64,000 bases of DNA from CAVZTA01 sp963778025. GTDB taxonomy: Bacteria; Chloroflexota; Limnocylindria; Limnocylindrales; CSP1-4. Below the pieces are notes generated by a model. That model did not search any database, was not told the origin of the DNA, and was given only the letters and a program-made list of their open reading frames with translations. The stretch is taken from positions 43,147 through 107,146 of the forward strand of contig CAVZTA010000017.1 in the NCBI GenBank assembly GCA_963778025.1. The letters run 5' to 3'. This document shows, in pieces, positions 36,367 through 46,257 of this stretch. Numbering within the stretch: the first letter of the stretch is position 1; the number at the start of each line of letters is the position of its first letter. The position numbers and the translations under genes are program-made.

Positions 36367-37431
36367 GTGATCGAGCGGCGCTCGGCGATCATCGGGGTCG
36401 GGCTCGCCGGCGAGAACCACCTCCGCGCGCTCACCGCGCTCGGTCTGCCCGTCGCGGGCGTCCTCTCGAGCCGCCCGGAGCGGACGGAGGAGGCGGCACG
36501 CCGCTGGCGCGTCCGCGGGTACGCCGACCTCGACGACCTGCTCGCCGACCCCGAGGCGACGCTCATCCACGTCTGCACGCCTCCGTCGAGCCACCGGCCG
36601 CTCGTCGAGGCGGCGCTCGCGGCCGGTCGCGCGGTCCTGTGCGAGAAGCCGCTGGCGATGTCCCACGCCGAGGCTCGCACGCTCGCGGATCGCGCCGCGC
36701 TCGGGTCGCAGCCGAGCTGGGTCGGCTTCAACCGCCGGTTCGACCAGGGCGTGCAGGCGCTCCGCGAGGCCGTCGCCGGCGGGGATCTCGGCGAGCCCGT
36801 CAACGTCTGGGGCTCCTATTCCCAGCAGTGGAACGCGGAGCCGTCGTCGTTCGATTGGCGCTTCGACCCCGCGGTCGTCGGGCCGCACGCGCGTCGTCGG
36901 GGATATCGGCGCGCACTGGCTGGACCTCGCGACGCATGTCCTCGGCGCGCGGCTCCGGCGTGTGAACGCGCTCGTGAGCCGTCCGCGCGGCGAGCGCGCC
37001 TTCCAGGCTGGCGGCGGGCAGGCTGCCGCAGCGGATGGTGCCGACGAACGAGGATGCGTTCGCGAGCCTGCTCGAGCTCGAGGGCGGCGTCAGCGGGGCG
37101 GTCCATGGGACCCAGCTCGCCTATGGAGCCTGGGACGACATCACGCTCCGGGTCGACGGCACGCGGCGCTCGGGCTGGTGGGATTCGCGCCGACCGAACC
37201 AGGTCTCGTTCGCGGACAAGTCGAGCGGGGTCGTCGTCATGGGCCTCGACTCGCCCGGTCGCTCGTTCGAGGCGATGCTCGAGGAGGTCCACGGGCGGAC
37301 CGAGACCTCGATCGCGGCGACCTTCGAGGAGGCACGGCACGTGAACGCCGCGATCGACGCGGTGCTGGACAGCGGTCGGGACGAGAGCGGCTGGGTGGAG
37401 GTCGAGCGTCGACGCGGACGGGGAGGGATGA
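36367..37431 (+). CDS. Gfo/Idh/MocA family oxidoreductase (three frameshifts)
   Basis: About 355 residues. The N-terminal Rossmann domain shows IIGVGLAGENHLRAL and the family signature AVLCEKPLAMSHAEA near residue 95. The C-terminal alpha/beta domain follows in other frames: DIGAHWLDLATHVLGA, then NEDAFASLLELEGG and TSIAATFEEARHVNAA. Breaks near 36895, 36990 and 37400. In the frame shown by the last part it would run straight into the SDR, but another frame reads SSVDADGEG and a stop at 37429-37431 overlapping the SDR ATG (ATGA), so I treat them as two genes. NAD(P)-dependent oxidation of a sugar or inositol-like compound is likely, perhaps of ribose freed by the nucleoside hydrolase. Confidence 0.8.
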
Positions 37432-38174
37432 GCATGCAGCTGGTCGGGGATGTCGCCCTCGTGACGGGGGCGGCACAGGGCATCGGGCGCGCGACCGTGC
37501 GGGCCCTCGTCGAGGCAGGCGCGTTCGTGTACTCCGCCGACGTGGCCGAGCACGACCCGGGCGCCGGCGCCCAGGCCGTGCGCCTCGACGTCGCGGACTC
37601 GGCCGCCGTCGACGAGCTCGTGGCGTCGGTCGAGCGGCCGATCCAGGTCGTGGTGAACAACGCCGGCGTCTACGCCGCGCGCGAACGGCTCGAGATCGCC
37701 GACGCGGACTGGCGCCGGACGTTCGCGGTCATCGCGGACGGGACGTTCCATTGCACGCGAGCGGTCGTGCGGCGACTCCTCGCCGAGCGACTCCCGGGTG
37801 CGGTCGTCAACGTCTCCTCGATCGCGGGGAAGCGCGCGTTCCCCGCGCAGGCCGACTACTGCGCGGCGAAGGCCGCGGTGCTGGGCTTCACGCGCGCCGC
37901 GGCGCTCGACCTCGCGACGTCGGACATCACGGTCAACGCGGTGTGTCCAGGCACGGTCGCGACGCCGATGATCGAGCGCGTCATCGTCGAGTGGGCCGCG
38001 GCCGACGGCGTGCCCGAAGCGGACATCCGCGACCGCATCATCGGCCAGGTCCCGATCGCCCGGATGCAGACGCCCGACGAGATCGCGGCTGGCATCGTGT
38101 TCCTCGCCTCGACCGGCGCGCGCTCGATCACGGGTGAGTCGCTGATGATCGACGGGGGTCAGACCAGGGACTGA
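37428..38174 (+). CDS. SDR-family oxidoreductase
   Basis: 248 residues, intact. TGAAQGIGRATV is the cofactor motif, NNAGVYAARE the central strand, and VNVSSIAGKRAFPAQADYCAAKAA gives catalytic Ser, Tyr and Lys (written in two blocks in the protein). PGTVATPM and SLMIDGGQ match 3-oxoacyl-ACP-reductase-like or sugar dehydrogenase SDRs. The catalytic site and length are complete. Coupled by ATGA to the Gfo/Idh/MocA gene, it probably performs a second redox step on the same substrate. It converges with the unassigned gene 38165-39160, whose end nearly overlaps. Confidence 0.88.
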   Translation: MSMQLVGDVALVTGAAQGIGRATVRALVEAGAFVYSADVAEHDPGAGAQAVRLDVADSAAVDELVASVERPIQVVVNNAGVYAARERLEIADADWRRTFAVIADGTFHCTRAVVRRLLAERLPGAVVNVSSIAGKRAFPAQADYCAAKAAVLGFTRAAALDLATSDITVNAVCPGTVATPMIERVIVEWAAADGVPEADIRDRIIGQVPIARMQTPDEIAAGIVFLASTGARSITGESLMIDGGQTRD

Positions 38175-39160
38175 GATCGGCCCGATGGAGTAGACGCAGC
38201 GCGCCGCCCCCCGGAACGTGCACGACGGCACGGTGATCTCGATCGCGCTCGTCCGCCACCACGTCCATCTCGCCGTTGTCCCAGTTCATGGGGATGTCGC
38301 AGATGTGGCGCGGCGCTCCCAGCGAGTCGCAGCGCCACGGCGTAGCGCGCGCAGGCGGGCATCACGGTCGTGTAGCGGTCTGGCCCATCGTCGATGAGCT
38401 CGTGGTCGGCGAGGCCGTTCTCGTCCGCGATCTGGTCGCTCACGTGGCCCCACTGCTGCGCCGTGGCGCCCTTGGGCGCGATGCCCGCCTCCATGAACGT
38501 GACGCCCATCTCGTGCCCCAGCCGGCGGTACGCACCCACGGCCAGCGCCTCGCCGTCCGCGCCCCAGCCGATCGATGAGCGCCACCAGCACCGCGTAGGT
38601 CCGGACCAGCGGGTTGAGCCACGCCTGCTGGTCGGGCGTCACCGGGCCCGATGGCCACCGGCGGTCGGCGGTCGGCGGGTCGACCGGCTCACCCGCCAGG
38701 TCGAACCGCCAGCGCACCGGGCCGCCATCGGCGATGGGGTCGGACTCGCGCCGACATCGTCAGCGCGCGGGTTGACCACCGACAGCATCCCGCCGACCCA
38801 GTCCCAGAGGATGGGGTCGGTCTACGGCGGCGACGGGCAGGAAGCCGTACAGCTCGAGGTACGGGTCGACGGCCGCCTCCACCCACGCGGTCCGCGCGTC
38901 ATCCCCGCCGACGCGTGATGCCGCTGTAGCCGTCGTTGCGCAGGACGTGGCCGCAGAACGTCGCCCATTCCAGGGCCGTCGCGTTCATGGGCACGACGCG
39001 CATCGTCGACGAGGTGCGACGCGGACGCGCGCCCGATGCGGAGCTGGCGACGCGCGCAGCGACCGCCTCCCCCTCCGCGCCGTTCGCCTCCAGCGTCGCC
39101 GCGACGAGCGTGGGCAGCCCGATGTACGGGTTGTTCCACACGGGCAGCTTGATGGCCACG
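38165..39160 (-). CDS. Unassigned conserved-looking protein at end of nucleoside transporter operon (frameshifted)
   Basis: About 330 residues after joining at least five frame pieces. It begins MAIKLPVWNNPYIGLPTLV, continues MNATALEWATFCGHVLRNDG, then TAWVEAAVDPYLELYGFLPV, LNPLVRTYAVLVALIDRLG, GYRR-like EALAVGAYRRLGHEMG, FMEAGIAPKGATAQQWGHV and YTTVMPACARYAV, and ends with an ICDIPMNWDNGEMDVVADE block. The cysteine-containing C-terminal pattern faintly resembles the L-2-amino-thiazoline-4-carboxylate hydrolase family, but I am not sure. No signal peptide or membrane helix. It follows the permease gene 39163 on the same strand, so it is likely the intracellular end of that transport operon. 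Confidence 0.45.
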
Positions 39161-39162
39161 GG

Positions 39163-40131
39163 TCAGGCTCTCCAGACCGTTGCGCCGGCCCCGCCGCTTG
39201 CAGGTTGAGCCCGGAGCTGATCGTGAGCACGACCACCGCGAGGATGTACGGGAACATCTGGACGATCGAGGGCGAGATGCCGAAGCCCTCCAGCTGGATG
39301 CGCAGGCCCAGCGCCTCGGCGAACCCGAACAGGAGGCTGGCGAGCATCGTCAGGATCGGGTCGAGCTGGCCGAAGATGGCTGCCACGAACGCGGTGAAGC
39401 CGCGGCCCTGGGTCATGTTCTCGGTGAACTCGGACGCGTAGCCCAGCGACAGGTGGGCGCCCGCGAGGCCGCACAGCAGGCCGCTCCACGCGATCGCCTG
39501 GTAGCGCACGCGGTCGACGTCGATGCCCGCCGTGCGCGCGGCGTCGGGCTGCTCGCCCACGCTCCGGAGCCGCAGCCCGGACGGCATCCGGTACAGCGCG
39601 ACCCAGGTGATGCGCGACGATGCACGAACGTGAGGTACACGAGCGGCGTGTGGCCCGAGAGCGTCTGGCCCACGAGCGGGATGTCCGCGATGACCGGGAT
39701 GATGATCTTGGGCAGCGGCACCATGTCCGTCGGGCCGGAACACGCCCTGCGCGTCGAAGATGCGTCTTGAGCGCGAAGCCCGTGACACCCAGCGCCAGCA
39801 GGTTGATGGCGATGCCCGCCACGATGTGGTCGGCCTTGAAGCGCAGGATCGAGACCGCGAACACCATGCTGAGCGCCAGCCCGCCGAGCAGCCCGCCGAT
39901 GATGCCGAACCAGGTCGATGGGATGCCCGAGCGACTGCCCCACGGACACCGTCGCCTCCGTGACGACGATGGCGAAGAACGAGCCGACGAGCATCTGGCC
40001 CTCGAGCGCGATGTTGAACACGCCAGCGCGAAGGCACAGCAGGCCGCCGAGGGCGGCGAGCATGATCGGGATCGAGACACGCGGATGGACGCCGCGAGGA
40101 TGTCCAGGTCGAAGAGGCTGAAGAGGTCCAT
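39163..40131 (-). CDS. BMP/nucleoside-type ABC transporter permease 2 (frameshifted)
   Basis: About 322 residues, YufQ/NupQ-like (BPD_transp_2 family). Hydrophobic helices with LGGLLCLRAGVFNIALEGQMLVG, the EGQM loop that interacts with the ATPase, GIIGGLLGGLALSMVFAVSI, RFKADHIVAGIAINLLALG and GQLDPILTMLASLLFGFAEAL appear in order, in at least three frames. Breaks near 40060, 39930, 39750 and 39620, and at the end. The ATG at 40131 follows the stop of permease 1 by 9 bases. Forms the membrane channel with permease 1. The segment quoting is split; each run is a separate helix. Confidence 0.8.
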   Translation of the reverse strand: MDLFSLFDLDILAASIRVSRSRSCSPPSAACCAFALACSTSRSRARCSSARSSPSSSRRRRCPWGSRSGIPSTWFGIIGGLLGGLALSMVFAVSILRFKADHIVAGIAINLLALGVTGFALKTHLRRAGRVPARRTWCRCPRSSSRSSRTSRSWARRSRATRRSCTSRSCIVAHHLGRAVPDAVRAAAPERGRAARRRAHGGHRRRPRALPGDRVERPAVRPRGRPPVAGLRVRVHREHDPGPRLHRVRGSHLRPARPDPDDARQPPVRVRRGAGPAHPAGGLRHLALDRPDVPVHPRGGRAHDQLRAQPASGGAGATVWRA

Positions 40132-40140
40132 CGCGGCGCC

Positions 40141-41281
40141 CTACGCCGGCATGTCGATGCCGGCGCGGGCGGACAGCTCGTCGCTGGCGACCCCGGACGT
40201 GGGCGTGGAGCCGCGGTTCATGCGGCTGCGCATCCAGCCGAACGAGAACTTCGCGCTGACGGCGAGCACGATGATCGCCTGCACGATCTGGACCACGGTG
40301 CGCGGCGTGTCGGCGAAGCGCTCCATGTTGTCCGCGGCGGTGCGCAGCATGCCGAAGAAGAGCGCCGCGAAGATGCAGCCGATGGGGTTGTTGCGCGCCA
40401 GCAGGGCGACCACGATGCCGTCGAAGCCGAGGCCCGGGTTGAAGCCCTGGGGCATCCGACGCATCACGCCCAGCAGCTCCATGCCGCCCACGAGGCCGCC
40501 GATGGCGCCGCTGCCGACCATCGCGATCATGAACGTGCGGACGGGGTTGATGCCTCCGTAGACCGCGAAGCGTCGGTTCTGGCCGACCATCTTGAGCGCG
40601 TAGCCGATGGTCGTCCGATAGAACAGGAACGCCATGCCGATGGCCACCGCGATGGCCAGGAAGAAGCCCAGGTTCGCGGTGGAGCGCGGGATGATGACCG
40701 AGCAGCCAGAGCGCCTCCGCGAACGGTCGGTGCCCAGCGAGGCGGACGCGGCGCCGGCGGCGGCCATGGGCCCCAGCACCAGGTACTCCACGAACAGGCG
40801 CGCCACGGAGATGAGCAGGATGCTCGTGACCAGCTCGTCCGCACCGAACCGGACGCGCAGGACGCCCGGGATGAGCGCCCACAGCGCACCGCCCACGATG
40901 CCCGCGACGAGCACCAGCGGGATGCCGATGATGCCCGGCAGCGACGCGGCGGGTCCCAGCGCGACCATCGAGGCGAAGATGCCGCCCAGGTAGATCTGGC
41001 CGTCCACGCCGATGTTGAGCACGCCCGCACGGAAGGCGAGCGCGCTCGCGACGCCCGTGAGGATGAGCGGGGTGGTCCAGCGGATCGTGCCCCCGAGGTC
41101 CTTGCCCAGGCTGCGGCCCATCGCGTCGACCGCTCGGAGCGGGTCGTAGCCCGTGACCGATCAGGAGCACCAGCACGCCCACGAGCGCGAACACGATGAC
41201 CACGAGCGGCTGGACCGTGGCGTTGAGCGCGATCCGGACCTGGCGCGAGAACCAGGGGGTGGAGGTCGGCGGCAGGCTCAT
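40141..41281 (-). CDS. BMP/nucleoside-type ABC transporter permease 1 (frameshifted)
   Basis: About 380 residues, YufP/NupP-like. After an N-terminal helix (VVIVFALVGVLVLLIGHG) it shows ILTGVASALAFRAGVLNIG, then VDGQIYLGG (the ATPase-contact loop), ALWALIPGVLRVRFGADE, YRTTIGYALKMVGQN and LLGVMRRMPQGFNPGLG. Breaks near 41155 and 40710. The C-terminal 45 residues are polar. ATG 41281 overlaps the end of the ATPase gene, so all parts of the importer are translationally linked. Substrate: purine or pyrimidine nucleosides, inferred from the family and the surrounding nucleoside hydrolase and phosphorylase. Confidence 0.83.
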
Positions 41282-42843
41282 CGGCGCGGTGTCGTCACGC
41301 AGCCACCGGCCCCTCGTGGAGCGCCCGCCATCCGCAGGCCGAGCTCCAGCTCGTCGACCTCGGCACGCGGCTGGATCGACACGATGCGGCCCTCGTAGAG
41401 CACGGCGACCTCGTCCGACAGCGACAGGATCTCGTCCAGCTCGGCGGAGATCAGCAGCACGGCGCTCCCCTGGTCGCGCAGCTCGATGATGCGCCGGTGG
41501 ATGTACTCGATGGCCCCCACGTCGACGCCCCGCGTGGGCTGCGCCGCGATGAGCAGCGGCGGCGTCCCGGCGATCTCGCGCGCGACCACGATCTTCTGCA
41601 TGTTGCCGCCCGACAGGGAGCCGGTGCGCGTCTCCGCGTCCGGCGTCGCGATCTCGTAGTCGCGGATGAGCCGCTCGGCATAGTCGCCGGATGGCGCGCC
41701 GGTCCAGCCAGCCCCGCCGCGACAGCGGCGGCCGGTAGAAGGTGTCGAGGATGAGGTTCTCCTCGATCGGAGGCATCGACGGAGACGCCGCGCTCCAGGC
41801 GGTCCTCGGGGATGTGAGCGAGCCCGCCTCGCGCAGCTCGCGCGGCGATCGGCCGGTGATGTCCCGCCCGTTCAGCGTGATCCGACCGCCGGTCGGGCGG
41901 TCGAAGGCCGGTGACGACCTCGATCAGCTCGGTCTGGCCGTTGCCCTCCACGCCGGCGATGCCGAGCACGGTGCCGCCGCGCACCTGGAGGGTGACGTCG
42001 CGCAGCGCGGGCAGGCGCCGGTCGTCGACGGCGTCCACGCCCTGGAGCTCGAGCACGACCTCGCGCGGGCTGGCGAGGTTTCTTGTCGATGCGCAGGATG
42101 ACCTCTCGACCCACCATCAGGCGCGCGAGCTCCCGCTCGGTCGGTGTCGGCCGTCGGCGAGCTCGCCGGTGACCGTGCCCTGCGCGCATCACGGTCACGC
42201 GCTCGGAGACCGCGAGCACTTCCTTGAGCTTGTGGGAGATGAACACGATGGTCTTGCCCTGGGCCGCGAGCGCACGCAGCGTGTCGAACAGCGCGAACGA
42301 CTCCTGCGGCGTCAGCACGGCGGTGGGCTCGTCGAGGATGAGCACGTCGGCGCCGCGGTAGAGCGCCTTGAGGATCTCCACGCGCTGCAGGACGCCGACC
42401 GACAGGTCGCGCACCCGGGCACGCGGCTCGGACCGCCATGCCGTAGCGGCTCGGAGAGCGTCTACCAGGCGCTGCCTCGGCGACCTGCGATGTCGGTCAG
42501 GCCGCGCTTCGTGGGGGTACGCCCGAGGATGACGTTCTCGGCCACCGTGAGGCTGGGCACGAGCATGAAGTGCTGGTGGACCATGCCCAGGCGCAGCGCG
42601 ATGGCCGCGCTCGGGTCGGGCACCGTGACGTGCTCCCCGCGCACGATGATGCGACCGGCGTCCGGCTGATGGAGCCCGTAGAGGATGCTCATCAGCGTGG
42701 ACTTGCCGGCGCCGTTCTCGCCGATGACGGCGTGGATGGCGCCCTCCTCGAAGTCGGACCGTCACCCCGTCGTTGGCGACGACCCCGGGAAAGCGCTTGG
42801 TGATGTCGAGCAGCTCGACGCTGTAGGCCACGAGAGCATCCAT
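41278..42843 (-). CDS. Nucleoside-type ABC transporter ATPase with two ATP-binding domains (frameshifted)
   Basis: About 522 residues, NupO/YufO-like. The first domain: VELLDITKRFPGVVAND, Walker A GENGAGKST, HQHFMLVPSLTVAENV, signature LSVGVLQRVEILK, Walker B LILDEPTAVLTP and ISHKLKEV. The second: GTVLGIAGVEGNGQTEL (degenerate Walker A, typical of domain two) and IPEDR, then PTRGVDVGAIEYIHRR and LISAELDEI. Breaks near 42760, 42480, 42430, 42160, 42085, 41900, 41770 and 41690. The first Walker A lies in the sequence after the first break. Energises the two permeases that follow. Confidence 0.82.
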
Positions 42844-42895
42844 GAATGGCGATGGGCGCCGCCACGCGACGACGCCCATCGTGGTCAGCGCGGGA

Positions 42896-43963
42896 TCAGC
42901 CGCCGATGTTCACCGGGCAACGTGGTGTCGTTCTCGACCACGAGCGAGCCGTCGAGGATGGCCGCCTCGGCCGCCTTGCCGGCCTCGATGGCCGCCGCCA
43001 CGGTGTCCGCGTCCGTGAACGTCTGGGTCGGCGGCCCACGCGTCGATGACGTCCCAGGGCACGAAGTACGTGTTCGTGGCCATGTCGAGCACGGTGTGCG
43101 TGCCGCCGGTCCACGTGCCCTCGGCGATCTCCTTGCAGGCGAGGTAGACGTCCGTCCCGAAGTCGAGGCCGAAGTAGCCGACGATAGCCCTCGGGATAGA
43201 GCGCCGAGTTGTCCGCGACGTCACCGATGGCGAGGATGCCGGACTCCTTGGCACCTTCGATGACGCCGAGCTGAGTCTTGGCTGCCTCGGTCGCGATCAC
43301 GTCCACGCCGCGGCTGGCCATGGCGAGCGCGATCTCCTTGCCCTTCGCCGGGTCCTCGTACGGAGCCGGCGACGCCGAACTCGACGCTGATGTCCGGGTT
43401 GACCGACAGCGCACCCTGGGCCGAAGCCGTTGTCGACCGCGTTCACGCTCGGGTCGTCGGAGCCCGACGACCATGCCGAGGTTGCCCGACTTGCTGAGGC
43501 TGGCCGCGATCACGCCCAGGATGTAGGCCACGGTGTGGCCCTGGTACTCGGTGCTCTCGACGTTGGCCAGGATGTCCTCCGCGGCAGCGTCGGGGAGGTT
43601 GATGAACTGGTAGATCGCCCGGAACTTCTGGTCCGGGAACTCCTTGGCCACGGTCACCTGGGCCGGGGTCATCGGCGGGAACGTGGTGAAGATGAGGTCC
43701 GCACCCTCGCCGGCGATGGCCCGGATGTCGTCCTCGAAGCCGGCCGGGTCGATCGACTCGAGCTTGGAGACCTCGAAACCGAACTCCGACGCGCACTTGT
43801 CCAGGGCCGCCGCGAACGCGTCCATCGGGCCCTGGTCGCCGAAGCGCTGGTTGCCGATGAGCACGAGCTTCCCTGGCGCGTCCTGGGCCAAGGCGGCACC
43901 CGCCGCGCCCAGCGCCATCAGGCTCGCCAGCGCCACCGCCGCGATCGTCCGATTCCTGCTCAT
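42896..43963 (-). CDS. BMP-family nucleoside-binding protein of ABC transporter (frameshifted)
   Basis: About 356 residues. A Sec signal peptide (hydrophobic run ending GAALAQDAPG) without a lipobox precedes a BmpA/PnrA-type domain: KLVLIGNQRFGDQGPMDAF, IFTTFPPMTPAQVTVAKEF, FRAIYQFINLPDA, VAYILGVIAASLSKSGNLGM, then GVDVIATEAAKTQLGVIEGA, and in another frame VGYFGLDFGTDVYLACK. Breaks near 43465, 43375, 43190, 43030 and 42915. GAGGAGG precedes ATG 43963. Captures nucleosides outside the membrane for the ABC importer that follows on the same strand. Confidence 0.85.
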   Translation of the reverse strand: MSRNRTIAAVALASLMALGAAGAALAQDAPGKLVLIGNQRFGDQGPMDAFAAALDKCASEFGFEVSKLESIDPAGFEDDIRAIAGEGADLIFTTFPPMTPAQVTVAKEFPDQKFRAIYQFINLPDAAAEDILANVESTEYQGHTVAYILGVIAASLSKSGNLGMVVGLRRPERERGRQRLRPRVRCRSTRTSASSSASPAPYEDPAKGKEIALAMASRGVDVIATEAAKTQLGVIEGAKESGILAIGDVADNSALYPEGYRRLLRPRLRDGRLPRLQGDRRGHVDRRHAHRARHGHEHVLRALGRHRRVGRRPRRSRTRTPWRRPSRPARRPRRPSSTARSWSRTTPRCPVNIGG

Positions 43964-44275
43964 GGATCCTCCTCTGCACGTTCTGCGCGAAGCACCGTCG
44001 CGCTGCGATCGGTCAAACCGTGCTGGCCCGACCCCTCATCCGCCGGTGATGCCGATGAAGCCGCGACGATACGCCTCCCCGGGATGGCCGCGTCGGGTCT
44101 CTGTAACAGCTACCGACGAGCCGCAGTGTGGGCCGGCGCCTCCCCCATTTGTCAAGTGGACAGGGAGTCGCCGTTCGGGAGCGCATGGAGGTTGGCCGTC
44201 GTCCAGGTCGGCGCGCGCGTGGCTCGCCATCCTCGCGGCGAGATGCGACCATCCGAGCGTGCGCGGTCTCATTCG
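43964..44275. other. Divergent regulatory gap between nucleoside transporter and VOC gene
   Basis: 312 bases without a gene. It holds the Shine-Dalgarno of the binding-protein gene (near 43968), a TTGACA-type -35 on the minus strand at 44155-44150, and the inverted repeat at 44150-44162. Nothing else recognised. Confidence 0.5.
44150..44162. promoter_or_regulatory. Inverted repeat over a minus-strand -35 box
   Basis: TGTC (44150-44153), spacer AAGTG, GACA (44159-44162). Read on the minus strand it contains a perfect TTGACA -35. It could be an operator controlling the nucleoside transporter operon, and recalls the TGTCA/TGACA elements at 9696-9780. Confidence 0.35.
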
Positions 44276-44732
44276 GTGAACGGAGGAATCCGCGGACTGC
44301 ACCACGGAGCGATCAACGCGGTCGACTTCGAGGCGTCGGTCGCGTTCTACCGCGACGTCATCGGCCTGCCGCTCCTCGGGACCGGGGAGGCCTCGGGCGA
44401 GCTCATGGAGACGGCCCTGAGCCGCACCTGGCGTCCGGCTGCGATGGGCGATGTTCGCGGTCGGCGACCAGCACTTCGAGCTCATCGGCTACCTCGAGCC
44501 GCCGGCGGGGCGGGTCGAGGGCGAGACCTGGGACGGCGGCGCGACCCATCTGGCGTTCAAGGTCCGCGACGTCGACGAGGCCTATCGCGACCTGTCGGCG
44601 CGCGGCGTCCGCTTCCTCGGAGAGCCGGTGCGCTACCGCGAGCCCGTGCCGGTCGGCGGTGCGTTCGCCTACGCGCTCGACCCGAGCGGGGTGCTCCTGG
44701 AGTTCATCGAGGACGTCGCCGAGCGCGCGTGA
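44276..44732 (+). CDS. VOC-superfamily (glyoxalase/dioxygenase fold) protein (one frameshift)
   Basis: About 152 residues. The first beta-alpha-beta-beta-beta module has GLHHGAINAVDFEASVAFYR and DVIGLPLLGTG; the second, in another frame after about 44450, has DQHFELIGYLEPP, THLAFKVRDVDEAYRDLS and LDPSGVLLEFIED. His in LHHGAI, His in THLAF and Glu in LLEFIED are at the usual metal-ligand positions. Activity unknown. GTG 44276 is chosen because the fold begins just after it; ATG 44243 is possible. It converges with the phosphorylase gene. Confidence 0.72.
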
Positions 44733-44751
44733 TGGCCGCTCCGGCCGCGGA

Positions 44752-46092
44752 TCAGGCTCGGCGTTCGAGACGCGCGAGGACGGTGGACCGGGCGTCGTCG
44801 GCTCCTCGCCGACCCGGAAGGCGTCCCGGATCCGCTCGGCGGCGAGGGTCGCCCCGGCCTCGTCGCGCGCGTGGACGAGGCAGAGCGGCCGGTCCGGGCC
44901 GACGGCCTCACCGATCCCGGCGACCCGCGTGATCCCGACCGCGAGGTCGATCTCGTCATCCGGGCGCGTCCGGCCGCCGCCGATCGCGACGAGCGCCTGG
45001 CCGATCGCCCGCGCGTCCATGCCGGCGACGAACCCCGGGCTTGCGGGCTCGACCGCCCGGATGACCGGTGCGACCGGCAGGTGGCCCGCGTCCGGGTCGA
45101 GGATGTCGGGCGGACCGCCGAGCGCCGCGACCATCCGCGCGAACCGCTCGGCACCGCTGCCGTCCGCGAGCCGCGCCTCCGCGAGGGCACGGGCGCCCGC
45201 GATGTGACCCGCGAGCCCGGCCATGACGACCATCTCCGCGGTGACGGCGAGGGCCAGCTCCAGGACTCGCGGGTCGGCGGCCCTGCCGGTCAGCACGTCG
45301 ATGGCCTCGGCCACCGCGACGGCGTTGCCGACCGAGGTCCCGAGGACCGCGTCGAGGTCGGTGAGCAGCATGACGCTCGGCACGCCAGCCCCGAGGCGAC
45401 ATCGGCCATCGCCGTGGCCAGCTCGCGTGCACGGTCGAGCGTCGGCATGAACGCTCCGGACCCGAGCCGACGCAGATGACGTAGCCGTTCGCGCCCGAGG
45501 CGAGCTTCTTCGACATGATCGAGCTCGTGATGAGCGGCACGCTCTCGACCGTCGCGGTCACGTCGCGGACGTAGTACAGCCGGCGATCGGCCGGGGCGAG
45601 GTCGGGCGTCGGCCCGATGATCGCGCAGCCGACGTCGCGGACGACGTCCTGGAAGCGGTCCGCTCCCGGGGACGTCTGGTAGCCCGGGATGCTGTCGAGC
45701 AGGTCGACCTCGCCGGCGGTGAAGTCGAGGCCTCGTGCCGAGATGTTCGGGGCATGCACCCCGCAGGCCGCGGCGAGCGGCGCGACGATGAGCGTCATCT
45801 TCTCGTCGCCGACGCCGCCCGACGAGTGCTTCTCGACGAGCCGGCGGTCGTCGAGGCCGTGCGGTCGCCAGTCGAGGATCGTGCCGGAGTCACGCATCGC
45901 CAGCGCGAGCGCCACGGTCTCGCGCGACGACATGCCGTTGAGGTAGACGGCCATGAGGAACGCGCCGACCTGGCCCTCGGAGATCGACCCGCTCGTCGCG
46001 CCCTCGATGAACGCGCCGATCTGGTCTTCCGTCAGCTCGACGCCGTCGCGCTTCCGGCGGATGACGTCCTGGGGCAGGATCGACGCGGCCAC
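44752..46092 (-). CDS. deoA: Thymidine/pyrimidine-nucleoside phosphorylase (frameshifted)
   Basis: About 445 residues. It starts DVIRRKRDGVELTEDQI, TSGSISEGQVGAFLMAVY and ALAMRDSGTILDW, in step with E. coli DeoA, then KHSSGGVGDEKMTLIVAPL, the phosphate/nucleoside-binding signature. LTDLDAVLGTSVGNAVAVAEAI and VAIGGGRTRPDDEIDLAVG belong to the C-terminal half in another frame; the break is near 45430. It converts pyrimidine nucleosides and phosphate to base and (deoxy)ribose-1-phosphate. The stop is uncertain: one frame runs on, another has TGA at 44752-44754, just beyond the VOC stop. Together with the BMP importer it makes nucleoside use the theme of this region. Confidence 0.88.
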
Positions 46093-46222
46093 GTCAGCGC
46101 GGCCGACCGGGTGCGTCCATCGCGGCCGATGATATCCACGCGACGCAGGGCCGGGCCGACGACTACGGGGGACTCTCGAGCGGGGAACGCGGCGAGACCC
46201 GCCTGTCGCGCTGGTCGCGCTC

Positions 46223-46252
46223 CGGCGGACCGCCGGATCGGGCGGTCCGCCG
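46223..46252 (-). terminator. Strong terminator of the subtilase gene
   Basis: A perfect 12-bp GC stem (46223-46234 with 46241-46252, core GGCGGACCGCC) and a 6-base loop, starting 6 bases downstream of the subtilase stop on the minus strand. It may also protect against read-through towards the phosphorylase. Confidence 0.6.
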
Positions 46253-46257
46253 ATCCG

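Noticed and set aside
37035..38174. Apparent fusion of a Gfo/Idh/MocA C-terminus with an SDR
   Set aside because: Another frame gives a natural end (SSVDADGEG, stop 37429-37431) overlapping the SDR ATG, so a one-base error near 37400 explains the open frame.
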